Source: Hyphomicrobiales bacterium
GTDB taxonomy: Bacteria > Pseudomonadota > Alphaproteobacteria > Rhizobiales > Rhizobiaceae
Reading direction: 5' to 3'
Length of the DNA stretch: 64,000 bases
Assembly (NCBI GenBank): GCA_900472485.1
Contig: UCII01000012.1
Coordinates: 274,802 to 338,801, forward strand
This document shows, in pieces, positions 24,456 through 33,252 of the stretch (the first letter of the stretch is position 1; every line of letters starts with the position of its first letter). The notes below the pieces were generated by a model, which saw only the letters and a list, made by a program, of their open reading frames with translations, did no database searches and was not told where the DNA came from. A program made the position numbers and the translations under genes.

Positions 24456-25077
24456 ATGGCGAGGTTGCCGGATCGATACAATTCGTTTTCGGCGCTTCGC
24501 GAGCATGAAACCGAAGGCGTCGACTATCGCATCCATATCGAGGATCGATCATCGAATGTCGCCGTTATCGCTCCCCATGCCGGTTTCATTGAACCTGCCA
24601 CGTCCGAGGTCGCTTTGGCGATCGCGGATGAGAGGTTCTCACTTTATCGTTTCGAAGGGCTCGATGCGGTGAGGCTCCATCATGAGCTGCACATCACCTT
24701 TCGATGAACCGATAGCAAACGGCTTGGTGGGCAGTTCGTCGATCGTCGTCGCCGTTCACGGCCGCACGGATCGGGATGATCCGCTGACGAGCTGGATCGG
24801 CGGTCTCGACACGTCGCTTCGCGACGGGATCGTCGAAGCATTGCGGCTCAATGGTTTTGTGGCGGCCGCGAGAATGAAAGGGGAGGCGCTTGCGGGAGCT
24901 TCCGCCGGCAATATCTGCAATCGCGGCAATCGGCAGGCCGGCGTCCAGCTCGAAATTCCGAGAGGCGTCAGGGATATTCTCATGAGCGACGCGGAAAAGA
25001 TGAAGCGATATGCGTCTGCGATCCGCGGCGCGATCGATGAATTCGATCGCGTTCTTTTATCAGGCGAGGGCCTTTAG
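24456..25077 (+). pseudogene. Poly-gamma-glutamate hydrolase family protein, frameshifted
   Basis: Two adjacent frames together give one family member. The first (24456-24707) encodes IAPHAGFIEPATSEVALAI and FEGLDAVRLHHELHIT, then stops at TGA 24705-24707. The second frame, read from about 24700, begins FDEP and continues with VVAVHGRTDRDDP, NICNRGNRQAGVQLEIP and a normal C-terminus to 25077. Family members, as I recall them, join LHIT and FDEP through about three residues; here only one base separates ACC from TTC, consistent with an 8-base deletion. The family acts on poly-gamma-glutamate and includes phage enzymes. A sequencing error or programmed shift is less likely but not excluded. Confidence 0.75.
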
Positions 25078-25802
25078 GCCGCCATTGCCTGCTTGCCCTC
25101 GAAGACGAGATCGAGGAATTCCGACAGCCAGGTCTTGAGCGCGGCGTCGAAGATCATGCGGCCTTCGAGATGCTCGCGGCCCTGCTGGGCGTTCGGCATG
25201 CAGAAGCGGTGCTCGCCATGCACGACCCAGCGCTGCATCATGGCGCGCGTCAACTCGGCGTGAAACTGCAAGCCCCAGGCATTGGTGCCGTAGCGATAGG
25301 CCTGGTTGGGATAGGTCTCAGCCGTTGCCAGCAGGTCGGCGCCATGCGGCAGCTCGAAACCTTCGCGGTGAAAGTGATAGACCATTTGTGGCCAGCGCAT
25401 CAGCAGCCGGCCCTTTTCCGTCGGCTGTAGCTCATACCAGCCGATCTCGGTCTTGCCGTCGTCACGTGCCTTCACCTTGGCACCGAGATGGCGGGCGAGC
25501 AGCTGCGCGCCGAGGCAGATGCCGAGATAGGGGCGGTTTTCCTTAAGCGGTACCTTCAGCCAGTCGGTCTCGGCCTTGATGAAGCCGTCGGGATCGTTGG
25601 CGCTCATGGGGCCGCCGAAGACCACGGCGCCGGCATGCGCCTCGAGCGTCGAGGGCAGGGGGTCGCCGAGAACCGGGCGGCGGATATCGAGATCGAAGCC
25701 CTTCTCCAGCAGCATCTGGCCGACGCGGCCGGGGCTGGAGCGCTCCTGATGCAGGACGATCAATATCGGGCGACCAGCGCTCTTCGGCGCTTCAATCATC
25801 AT
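25074..25802 (-). CDS. Class I glutamine amidotransferase-like protein
   Basis: A cytosolic protein of 242 aa. The nucleophile elbow LGICLGAQLLARHLG (Cys at about residue 96) and the later QFHAELTRAM (His-X-Glu) complete the Cys-His-Glu triad of GMP-synthase-type glutaminases. It stands apart from any synthetase domain, so it belongs to the GATase1-like group of uncertain substrate, some of which act on gamma-glutamyl compounds. It overlaps the TerB-like gene by 11 bases at its 5' end and touches the broken hydrolase gene at its 3' end. Confidence 0.85.
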   Translation of the reverse strand: MMIEAPKSAGRPILIVLHQERSSPGRVGQMLLEKGFDLDIRRPVLGDPLPSTLEAHAGAVVFGGPMSANDPDGFIKAETDWLKVPLKENRPYLGICLGAQLLARHLGAKVKARDDGKTEIGWYELQPTEKGRLLMRWPQMVYHFHREGFELPHGADLLATAETYPNQAYRYGTNAWGLQFHAELTRAMMQRWVVHGEHRFCMPNAQQGREHLEGRMIFDAALKTWLSEFLDLVFEGKQAMAA

Positions 25803-26277
25803 TGCCTGTCTCCACCCTCGAACCGGGCGCGCGTGCGGCTGCTTCCTGGCGCTTCATGATGCGCTCGCGGTCTGAAATGCCCATGAGGTCGGCGATGCGC
25901 CAGATGGCATGGTCTTCCATCTCGCTGCGCTCGCCATCGGCATAGACGATATCCCAGAGTATGCCGAGCAGTTCGAGCCGCTGCGTGCTGTCGAGATGGC
26001 GCTTCAGGTCCGAGGTGAAGCGATAATAGTCGACCGCCTCGCTCTCGGCTTCCTCGCCGGCGGCGATCAGCTGATCGAGCTTGCGGCCATCAAGCCCATA
26101 CTGCTCCTTCAGCAGCTTGCGCAGCCGCTTCTTCTCGCTGTTCTCGATCTTGCCGTCCGCCTCCATCACCTGGATGCAGAGAGCTGCCACGGCGACACGC
26201 GGGTCGTCGGGTGCGAAACCGGATCTGGGATGGTCCTGGGTCAGGTTATGAAGGAATTCCTGAAAGCGTTCGAACAT
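25792..26277 (-). CDS. TerB-like (tellurite resistance TerB/DjlA) domain protein
   Basis: A 161-aa helical protein with two acidic repeats, CIQVMEADGKIENSEKKRL (about 33-51) and LWDIVYADGERSEMEDHAIW (about 108-127). The spaced Asp/Glu residues match the metal-binding TerB fold. There are no other ter genes nearby, so a role in tellurite resistance is not implied. It overlaps the amidotransferase start by 11 bases, indicating an operon. Confidence 0.83.
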   Translation of the reverse strand: MFERFQEFLHNLTQDHPRSGFAPDDPRVAVAALCIQVMEADGKIENSEKKRLRKLLKEQYGLDGRKLDQLIAAGEEAESEAVDYYRFTSDLKRHLDSTQRLELLGILWDIVYADGERSEMEDHAIWRIADLMGISDRERIMKRQEAAARAPGSRVETGNDD

Positions 26278-26344
26278 GCGTCTCCATTCTCAAAACGGGC
26301 AGAGCAGGGTTCTTGGGGCACCATGCTCCATCTTTTTGTCTTCC

Positions 26345-26388
26345 GGAATTCCAGACGCAAAGCCGCTGCGCGCTATTGCCGGAATTGC
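26345..26388 (+). repeat. Dispersed hairpin repeat, decayed copy 4
   Basis: GGAATTCC near 26345 and GGAATTGC (26381-26388) flank GCAAAGCCGCTGCGCGCTATTGC, which resembles the repeat core with several changes. The arms are those of copy 1 (GCAATTCC/GGAATTGC) with one mismatch. It lies in the 112-base gap between the hemY stop and the TerB-like gene. Confidence 0.5.
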
Positions 26389-26389
26389 T

Positions 26390-27991
26390 CTAGAACAACT
26401 TGAGCCGTGTCTTGGGTTCCGGTTCAAGTTTATGATCTTTGACGCCCGGATCATCAGGCGCGCCACCGAAGAAGGGCCGGGGCTCCGCATCCTGCGGCAC
26501 TGGTTTTGGCGCTGCCTCGGATGCGCTTGAAGTGGGTTTCGCCACGGCGGGCTCCAATTCCATGACATAGGTATCGGCAACCGGCGATGCAACTTTCGGT
26601 GAACTTGGCTTTTCCGCTGCGGTTGCGGTCTCGCGCACCGGCGGCAGCGATTTCAGCGCTGCATCGACCAGCACCGTGGAGCCTTCTTCTACCGGTCCAT
26701 CGATCTGGCCGAATGGTGCCTTCCATTCGAAGGCGTCGAGACGGCCCGTGATCGGCGACAGCGGCAGCCATTTTTCCGAGACGAAACCATCGGCGACCCA
26801 GGCCGGATCGCGTGGTGCGCGCAGCGCCTGCGCCATCCAGTGGCGAACGCGGCCCTGATCGCCGGTTTCGGCCTCTTCGATATCGGCGAGAAGCAGGAAG
26901 GCGCCCTCGCGCGCATCGATCCGTGCGGCGGCTTCCGCTTTGGCGCGGGCCTTGCCGAAATCGCCCGCGTCCATTGCCGCTTTTGCGGTCAACAGCAGGG
27001 CTTCGACGTTGTTCGGGCGGATCGCCTCCAGCCTCTCGGCGCGCTTCAAACGGTCAAGAACGGAATCGCCGCTACGAGCTCGTACATAGGCCCTGCCGAT
27101 TTCGGGATGCGGCTGCGCTTTCCAGACCTGCTCGAGAGTGGAAGCGGCCTTGCGCACTTTGTCTTCACGGAACAAGGCCTTGGCAGCGATCAGCGCTGCG
27201 GGCACGAAATCGTCCACGAGCTTCAAGGCCGCCAGCGCATCGTCGCGCGCGCCGGTGGGATCGCTTTCCAATTTCTCGTCGGCGCGTGCCGTAAGGAGTA
27301 CGGCGCGTTGCCGGTTGGCTGTGGCCTTATCGACGACATGGGCAACCTTCTGCTGGTCCAGCAGCTTGATGGCATCAATCCAGCGGCCGGCCTGGCTGCG
27401 ATATTCCAGCGTCGCCTGTGCCGCCCAGGGCAGGTACGGCGCCTGGTCGGCCGCTTTCTCGGCATATTGCCGCGCGGCTTCATGCGCGCCGAGGCGCTTG
27501 GCTTCGAGATAGAGGCCGCGCAGGCCGAGCTCGCGCGTTTCGGGATCATTGGCCATCTGCTCGAATTTCTGGCGAGCCTCGTCATGCTTGCCTTCGATCA
27601 AGGCTGCCTGTGCCTCAAGCAGGTTGATGAGCGGTTCCTGATCAGCACGGATAAGGCCGCGAGTGCGGGCTGCCATCTTGCGGGCAAGCAGCGAATTGCC
27701 GGCACCAGCGGCGATGAGGCCGGTGGAGAGCGCCTGATAGCCGCGATCGCGCTTGCGGGCGCGGAAATAGCGGGTGACGGAGTATGGCGAGGTCCAGATC
27801 AACCGAACGAACCACCAGACGATCATCGCGGCGGCCACGATCGCAATGAGGATCGCGGCGGCCACGATCAGCTTCGTCTGGTAAAGCTGACCTTCCCAGA
27901 CCAGCGAGAGATCGCCGGGGCGATCCGCGAGCCAGGAGAAACCATAGCCGAGAGCCAGAACGAGAATGGCGAAGATAAGCAGTCTGATCAT
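26390..27991 (-). CDS. hemY: Heme biosynthesis HemY-like protein
   Basis: A membrane-anchored TPR protein of 533 aa. Two N-terminal helices (LIFAILVLALGYGFSWLA, residues 4-21, and an AAAILIAIVAAAMIVWWFV segment at about 44-62) carry the HemY_N domain, followed by TPR-like helical repeats (about 90-380) and a low-complexity Pro/Glu/Ala tail. In proteobacteria hemY follows hemCD/hemX, but its biochemical role in late heme synthesis is unclear. It is the last gene of the minus-strand hem cluster, 15 bases after the Mic60-like gene. Confidence 0.92.
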   Translation of the reverse strand: MIRLLIFAILVLALGYGFSWLADRPGDLSLVWEGQLYQTKLIVAAAILIAIVAAAMIVWWFVRLIWTSPYSVTRYFRARKRDRGYQALSTGLIAAGAGNSLLARKMAARTRGLIRADQEPLINLLEAQAALIEGKHDEARQKFEQMANDPETRELGLRGLYLEAKRLGAHEAARQYAEKAADQAPYLPWAAQATLEYRSQAGRWIDAIKLLDQQKVAHVVDKATANRQRAVLLTARADEKLESDPTGARDDALAALKLVDDFVPAALIAAKALFREDKVRKAASTLEQVWKAQPHPEIGRAYVRARSGDSVLDRLKRAERLEAIRPNNVEALLLTAKAAMDAGDFGKARAKAEAAARIDAREGAFLLLADIEEAETGDQGRVRHWMAQALRAPRDPAWVADGFVSEKWLPLSPITGRLDAFEWKAPFGQIDGPVEEGSTVLVDAALKSLPPVRETATAAEKPSSPKVASPVADTYVMELEPAVAKPTSSASEAAPKPVPQDAEPRPFFGGAPDDPGVKDHKLEPEPKTRLKLF

Positions 27992-28006
27992 TGCTACGCT
28001 CCGTCC

Positions 28007-29287
28007 TTAGTTCTGTTTCCCGGTATTGGCGATCGCCTTAGAAAGGGCGTCGCTTACCAGATCCTCGACGCGGATGCGTGCCTCCAGCGATTGCTTGAAG
28101 GCGGCCGATGCGGATTTGGCGGGATCGGGCAGGCTGTTCCACTCGGTCACTGCGCCCGGCAGATCGCCATTTCTGACCTTGTCCTCAAAGCGGGCGGCGA
28201 TGGCATCGACGCTGTCGCCGGGGACGTTGCCGACGGGGCGGACCTGCACCAGCGATTTCGCTCCCGACATCAGCCGGCTGCTCCAGCTCTGGTTCGGATC
28301 GTCGGTTTGTGCAGTGGCGACGATTGCAGTCGCGACATCGGAAACCTGACGGATCAGATCGGCACGAGAGGGTACGCCGGTCTGGGCGAAATTCTTGAGA
28401 TCGGCGACGGCGGGATCGTCCGGCGCAACATTGGCAAAGGTGTCGAGCTCAGGCTGGAAGGGGCCGCCGCGGTCGATTGCGGCTTTCAACGCCGCAGCTG
28501 CGATGGCGCGGGCAACCGCGCTTTCCTGGCTCGGCCCGCTCAGCTTCTTTTCGGCGTCGTCAAGACGCTTGCTGACTTCGGCATCGGAGGTTGCCTGGGT
28601 CTGCGTTGCCTTGCTGAGATCCGATTTCAGTTGCTCCACCTCGGTGCTAAGCGAGGTGATCTTCTGGTCGGAGGCGGGATTTGCGGTGCCGCCCGAGCCA
28701 TTTGCCGAAGCGCCGTTGGCAGCGCTCGTCTCAAGTGCTGCGACGCGGGCGGTCAGCGCTTCGTCCGGCTTTGCGGCGGGTGCGGCGGCGAGATTGGCGA
28801 TGCTCTGCTTGAGACCGTCGATCTCCGCATTCAGCGTTGCGATCTCGGTAGAGCTGTCCTTGCCTGCGCGACCGCCAGGCAGAAAGCCCGCATATTGCAG
28901 GGCGCCGGCGCAGATGAGGGCGATCAGGCCGCCGGTGATGCCGGCCGCGATAAGGCCTGATGTCGAACCCTCGCGCGACTGCAGACGCTCGGTATGCGGC
29001 GGATGGTCGGCATGGGAGGGCGGAGGATCGGCCTGCTGCGCAGCGGCTGCTTGCGTTTCTTGCGGCGCGGCGCCGAAGATCGATTCCTGAGCTTCCTCGC
29101 GAAACGGCTCCTTCTCCGCTTTCAGCGGCATTTCCACTTCATCAGCCGAGGAGCCGCCAAGCTCGCCATGGCTGCGCTCGGTCAAATCTTCGGGAGCTGC
29201 GTCCTGCGCAGTTTTTTCGGCTTCCAGATCGATCGTGACCGGTTCGTCGTTGGGCTTCGAATGGTTAGGCGTTTTTCGCGATACCAT
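28007..29287 (-). CDS. COG4223 / Mic60 (mitofilin)-like inner membrane protein
   Basis: A 426-aa protein with an acidic, low-complexity cytoplasmic N-terminus (residues 1 to about 110), one membrane helix (AAGITGGLIALICAGALQYA, about 115-134), a coiled-coil stretch (about 145-250) and a conserved C-terminal helical domain. This is the architecture of alphaproteobacterial Mic60, the ancestor of the mitochondrial crista-junction protein. It lies between hemD and hemY, the usual place in this class. A role in shaping the inner membrane or linking it to heme synthesis is known or proposed for homologues, not shown here. Confidence 0.85.
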   Translation of the reverse strand: MVSRKTPNHSKPNDEPVTIDLEAEKTAQDAAPEDLTERSHGELGGSSADEVEMPLKAEKEPFREEAQESIFGAAPQETQAAAAQQADPPPSHADHPPHTERLQSREGSTSGLIAAGITGGLIALICAGALQYAGFLPGGRAGKDSSTEIATLNAEIDGLKQSIANLAAAPAAKPDEALTARVAALETSAANGASANGSGGTANPASDQKITSLSTEVEQLKSDLSKATQTQATSDAEVSKRLDDAEKKLSGPSQESAVARAIAAAALKAAIDRGGPFQPELDTFANVAPDDPAVADLKNFAQTGVPSRADLIRQVSDVATAIVATAQTDDPNQSWSSRLMSGAKSLVQVRPVGNVPGDSVDAIAARFEDKVRNGDLPGAVTEWNSLPDPAKSASAAFKQSLEARIRVEDLVSDALSKAIANTGKQN

Positions 29288-29367
29288 GAGGTCCTCTTTA
29301 TCATGCGCTGCAACGAAGTTAGACAGACAAGGCGATTATGGAAAGGCCTTACATCAAAATTGCGACC

Positions 29368-30096
29368 TTAGGCGCGGACCAGAAGCGCCATAAGCCGGTC
29401 TTCATTCGGCATGTCGGCAATATCGACACGGGATCGCATCGGCTCCGGAACTGCGCTGGCGATGGTTTCGCTCAGGCAGAGAAATCGTGTTTCGACGAAG
29501 ATGCCAGGGTTGTGCCGAAGGAATGGCAGGCTGAAAAAGCGTTTCGCCGTCTCGTGGGAATAAAGCAGCACGGCGTCCGCACGGGTGTCGGCGAAAAGCC
29601 GGCGAAGAATGTTGTCGTCGGCGACGATATTCTGCATCCGGTAGCATTCGATGATCAGGAAAGGCAGGTGTCGCTCAGCCAATCCGGCTTCGAAGCCAGC
29701 CGCCCGCGGAGAACCCGCGAGATAGAGGAGGGGGCCGTTGTCCAGGTCTGAGGGATGGCTGGAGATCATCGCGGCAAGCTCTGTGCCGCCGCCTTCGGAT
29801 ATACCGATATTGCTGAATCCGAGATCAGTCGCTTCTTTGGCTGTCGCTTTTCCCACGGCAAAAAGGCGACGACCAAGATGTGGCGTAAGATCGGAACCCA
29901 ATAGTGAAAGTGCCCGGATCGCCTCGGCGCTGGTGACGGCGACGGCGCCCTGCGTGGCCAGGAGCGCTCGTCTCGCCTCCTCGACATCGTAGACAGGTTC
30001 GGCCAGCGGCAGCAGCAAGGGTTCGTGTCCCATCTGCGCCAGCCGCCGCATGGTGCGCTCACCCGAATGCTGAGGGCGGGTGACGACGACGCGCAT
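29368..30096 (-). CDS. hemD: Uroporphyrinogen-III synthase
   Basis: A cytosolic enzyme of 242 aa that closes hydroxymethylbilane with inversion of ring D. The family is weakly conserved; recognisable parts are the start VVVTRPQHSGERT, FAVGKATAKEATDLGF (about 80-95) and YSHETAKRFF in the second domain. It starts six bases after the hemC stop, which confirms the assignment by operon context. Confidence 0.9.
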   Translation of the reverse strand: MRVVVTRPQHSGERTMRRLAQMGHEPLLLPLAEPVYDVEEARRALLATQGAVAVTSAEAIRALSLLGSDLTPHLGRRLFAVGKATAKEATDLGFSNIGISEGGGTELAAMISSHPSDLDNGPLLYLAGSPRAAGFEAGLAERHLPFLIIECYRMQNIVADDNILRRLFADTRADAVLLYSHETAKRFFSLPFLRHNPGIFVETRFLCLSETIASAVPEPMRSRVDIADMPNEDRLMALLVRA

Positions 30097-30102
30097 CCTT
30101 TA

Positions 30103-31032
30103 TCAGGTCCAGTCTTCGAAGAAGGTGCTGCCGGCCTCGGCGCGGATCGCCTGGCCGGCATTGATGCCGAGCGCCTCGGCATCACGGCGGTGGCCCTCGA
30201 TGGTGGTCGTATGCACTTGGCGGCCATCCGGGGTGAGGATCATGCCGAAGAAGCGCAGATGATCGCCTTCGCAAATTGCGTAGCCGGCTATCGGCGTGCG
30301 ACAGGAGCCGTCTAGCACCGCCAGGAAGGCACGCTCGCAGGATACGGCGTCGAAAGTCGGCGCGTCATTCACGGCGGCGAGCAGGTCGTTCATCCTGATA
30401 TCATCGATGCGGCTTTCGATTGCTATGGCGCCCTGTGCGGGCGCTGGAGGGAATTCGTCCGGGTCGAGAATATCGGTGATGACCTCGACCATGCCCAGTC
30501 GCTTCAGGCCGGCAAGCGCCAGCAAGGTCGCGTCGGCCTGTCCCTCTTCCAGTTTGCGAAGACGGGTCTGGACCGAGCCGCGGAAGGTAATGACGTTGAT
30601 ATCCGGGCGCAGACGGCGGATCAGCGCCTGCCGACGCAGCGACGCAGAGCCGACTGTTGCACCATGCGGCAGCTCGATCAATTTCGGCGCGGTGCGGCCG
30701 ATAACGGAATCGCGGATATCTTCGCGCGGCAGATAAGCGGTGAGCGCCAGGCCTTGGGGCAGCTTCGTTGCCATATCCTTGGCGGAGTGGACGGCGAAGT
30801 CGAGCTCGCCCGAAATCAGCTTCTCTTCCAACTCTTCCGTGAACAGGCCTTTGCCGCCGATTGCCGCGAGCGACCGGTCGGTAATGCGGTCGCCCTTAGT
30901 AGTGAGAACGACGATTTCGAACATTTCTTCCGGAAGACCATGGGCCGCCATCAGGCGGTCGCGTGCCTCGTGCGCCTGGGCGAGCGCCAGCGGGCTGCCG
31001 CGCGTGCCGATCCGGAAAGGTTTTGTTTGCAT
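30103..31032 (-). CDS. hemC: Hydroxymethylbilane synthase (porphobilinogen deaminase)
   Basis: A cytosolic enzyme of 309 aa that joins four porphobilinogens. The N-terminus IGTRGSPLALAQA (about 7-19), the substrate loop TKGDRI and the cofactor site LDGSCRTPIAGYA, whose Cys binds dipyrromethane, are all present. The start at 31032 (MQTKPFRIG) is preferred to the in-frame codon 13 residues upstream. It is divergent from tsaD (85-base gap) and heads the hemC-hemD-Mic60-like-hemY cluster. Confidence 0.96.
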   Translation of the reverse strand: MQTKPFRIGTRGSPLALAQAHEARDRLMAAHGLPEEMFEIVVLTTKGDRITDRSLAAIGGKGLFTEELEEKLISGELDFAVHSAKDMATKLPQGLALTAYLPREDIRDSVIGRTAPKLIELPHGATVGSASLRRQALIRRLRPDINVITFRGSVQTRLRKLEEGQADATLLALAGLKRLGMVEVITDILDPDEFPPAPAQGAIAIESRIDDIRMNDLLAAVNDAPTFDAVSCERAFLAVLDGSCRTPIAGYAICEGDHLRFFGMILTPDGRQVHTTTIEGHRRDAEALGINAGQAIRAEAGSTFFEDWT

Positions 31033-31116
31033 CCGCTTTGATCCGTTGTTACCGACAGTTCCCGTAACCATATTTCCGCTTTATCGCAATCGACCTGTAG
31101 GCAACGAACTTTCTCC

Positions 31117-32214
31117 ATGGCATCCATTCTTCGCATTCTCGGCATCGAAACAAGCTGCGACGAAACCGCTGCAGCCATTGTCGAGCGCCGGGATGACGGC
31201 ACGCCTACGGTCCGTTCCGATGTCGTCCTCAGCCAGTTGGACGAGCATAGCGTCTATGGCGGCGTCGTGCCGGAAATTGCTGCGCGTGCGCATGTCGAGG
31301 CGCTCGATACGCTGATCGACGAAGCATTGAAACGCGCCAATGTGTCGCTTTCAGACGTCGATGCCATTGCCGCCACGTCCGGCCCGGGCCTCATCGGCGG
31401 GCTGCTCGTCGGCCTGATGACCGGCAAGGCGATCTCACGTGCCACAGGCAAGCCATTATACGCCATCAACCACCTGGAAGGCCATGCGCTGACGGCGCGA
31501 CTTACGGATGGACTTGCGTTTCCCTATCTCATGCTGCTCGTTTCCGGCGGCCACACCCAGCTGATCCTGGTGCGCGGCGTCGGCCAATACGAGCGCTGGG
31601 GCACCACCATCGACGATGCGCTCGGCGAAGCCTTCGACAAGACGGCCAAGCTTCTGGGGCTGCCCTATCCCGGCGGCCCGGCAGTAGAAGCAGCCGCGAA
31701 AAACGGCAATCCGGACCGCTTCGATCTGCCGCGGCCGCTGGTCGGCGAAACGCGCCTCGATTTTTCCTTTTCCGGCCTGAAGACTGCGGTACGTCAGGCT
31801 GCGACGGCGATTGCGCCTGTCACGGAGCAGGATATCGCCGATATCTGCGCCTCCTTCCAGAAGGCAATCTCGCGCACGCTGAAAGATCGCATCGGCCGGG
31901 GCCTGCAGCGCTTCAGGACGGAGTTTCCGAAGACTGAGGAAAAGCCGTCGCTTGTCGTGGCAGGTGGCGTTGCCGCCAATCTCGAGCTGCGCCGCACGCT
32001 GCAGGAGCTTTGCGATGCCAATGGTTTCCGCTTCATCGCACCGCCATTGAGATTGTGTACGGATAATGCCGTCATGATCGCCTGGGCTGGACTGGAGCGC
32101 ATGGCGACTGGGGCCGCACCTGACGATCTCGATGTGCAGCCGCGCTCGCGATGGCCGTTGGATCAGAAGGCGGAAACTCTGCTCGGACATGGCAAACGAG
32201 GAGCGAAGGCATGA
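31117..32214 (+). CDS. tsaD: tRNA N6-adenosine threonylcarbamoyltransferase subunit TsaD
   Basis: The ASKHA-fold subunit (365 aa) that transfers threonylcarbamoyl to A37 of ANN-decoding tRNAs with TsaB and TsaE. Metal-binding histidines are in HLEGHALTARL (about 112-122), and LGIETSCDETAAAIVE and SGGHTQLILV are classic Gcp/Kae1 signatures. The stop overlaps the gpsA start by four bases (ATGA), and the tsaD-gpsA pair is divergent from hemC, a common rhizobial order. Confidence 0.96.
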   Translation: MASILRILGIETSCDETAAAIVERRDDGTPTVRSDVVLSQLDEHSVYGGVVPEIAARAHVEALDTLIDEALKRANVSLSDVDAIAATSGPGLIGGLLVGLMTGKAISRATGKPLYAINHLEGHALTARLTDGLAFPYLMLLVSGGHTQLILVRGVGQYERWGTTIDDALGEAFDKTAKLLGLPYPGGPAVEAAAKNGNPDRFDLPRPLVGETRLDFSFSGLKTAVRQAATAIAPVTEQDIADICASFQKAISRTLKDRIGRGLQRFRTEFPKTEEKPSLVVAGGVAANLELRRTLQELCDANGFRFIAPPLRLCTDNAVMIAWAGLERMATGAAPDDLDVQPRSRWPLDQKAETLLGHGKRGAKA

Positions 32215-33200
32215 GCGGCAAAGAGCGGATCGCAGTCATCGGTGCCGGCGCTTTCGGCACGGCGCTTGCCGCCGTCATCGCGCTGACCGGTCGTGCCGAT
32301 GTGGTGCTCGTCGGACGCAACGCAGGGCTGATGACTGACCTTGCCGCCGACCGCATGCATGACGCTGTCCTGCCCGGCATCGACCTTCCGGATTCGCTGC
32401 AGTTTTCAGCCGTGCCGGATGCAATTTCCAATGCCGGCGTCGTTCTCTTCGCCATGCCTTCACAGGCGCAGGCCGATGCTGCCCGTCATTATGGCCCTTA
32501 TCTCGCCAAGGATGCGGTCGTCGTTACGTGCGCGAAGGGTATCGACAAGGTCTCCGGCGATCTGCTGACCGATATGCTGGAGCGAGAGTTGCCGCAGCAT
32601 GCGATCGCCGTGCTCTCAGGCCCGGGCTTTGCCGCCGACATTGCCAAGGGACTGCCGACGGCCATGGCGATCGCCGCCGCCGACATGGCTGTCGCCGAAA
32701 GGCTAGCCCAGGCGATTTCCGGCCCGACGTTTCGCCTCTATGCATCGGATGACCGCATCGGCGTGCAGCTCGGAGGCGCGCTGAAGAATGTCCTCGCCAT
32801 CGCCTGCGGCATCGTCGAGGGCCGGGGTATCGGCGATTCCGCACGCGCGGCGCTGATCAGCCGTGGTCTTGCCGAGATGTCGCGCTTCGTTGCGGCTAAG
32901 GGGGGCAAGGCTCAAACCGTGCGCGGCCTATCGGGTCTTGGCGACCTCGTGCTGACGGCGACCAGCCATCAATCCCGTAATCTCAGGTTCGGTATTGCGC
33001 TTGGGCAGGGAGAAACCGTTGATCCAACGCATGGCACGCTGGTCGAGGGCGCCTATGCCGCCTCCATCGCCGCGCGGCTTGCTCAAGAGCTCGGCGTCGA
33101 CATGCCAATCACCGACGCGGTATCCGCCATCATCGACGGCAAGCTCGACATAGCCACAGCCATCGGCCAGTTGATGACACGGCCGATCACCACGGAATAA
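32211..33200 (+). CDS. gpsA: NAD(P)H-dependent glycerol-3-phosphate dehydrogenase
   Basis: A cytosolic enzyme of 329 aa that reduces dihydroxyacetone phosphate to glycerol-3-phosphate for phospholipid synthesis. The Rossmann motif IGAGAFGTALA (about 8-18) is at the N-terminus, the catalytic Lys lies in GGALKNVLAIACG, and SRGLAEMSRF and GLGDLVLTATS are family signatures. It is translationally coupled to tsaD. A small toxin-antitoxin module follows with its own promoter. Confidence 0.96.
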   Translation: MSGKERIAVIGAGAFGTALAAVIALTGRADVVLVGRNAGLMTDLAADRMHDAVLPGIDLPDSLQFSAVPDAISNAGVVLFAMPSQAQADAARHYGPYLAKDAVVVTCAKGIDKVSGDLLTDMLERELPQHAIAVLSGPGFAADIAKGLPTAMAIAAADMAVAERLAQAISGPTFRLYASDDRIGVQLGGALKNVLAIACGIVEGRGIGDSARAALISRGLAEMSRFVAAKGGKAQTVRGLSGLGDLVLTATSHQSRNLRFGIALGQGETVDPTHGTLVEGAYAASIAARLAQELGVDMPITDAVSAIIDGKLDIATAIGQLMTRPITTE

Positions 33201-33201
33201 C

Positions 33202-33230
33202 TTGAATAACGGGGCCTCTCCGGATATATT
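33202..33230 (+). promoter_or_regulatory. Promoter of the VapBC-like module, overlapped by direct repeats
   Basis: TTGAAT (33202-33207) and TATATT (33225-33230) are 17 bases apart. Two copies of GGATATAT (33222-33229 and 33234-33241), 12 bases apart, overlap the -10 and the predicted start point, where an autorepressor would bind. Confidence 0.6.
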
Positions 33231-33252
33231 ACTGGATATATAGGAGACTCCG

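Noticed and set aside
25792..26277. TerB-like gene as part of a tellurite or phage-defence ter cluster
   Set aside because: No terZ, terC, terD or related genes are present; isolated TerB-fold proteins are common in alphaproteobacteria.
26840..28960. A 706-codon plus-strand open frame across hemY and the Mic60-like gene
   Set aside because: It covers two good minus-strand genes and has shadow composition, with no family motif.
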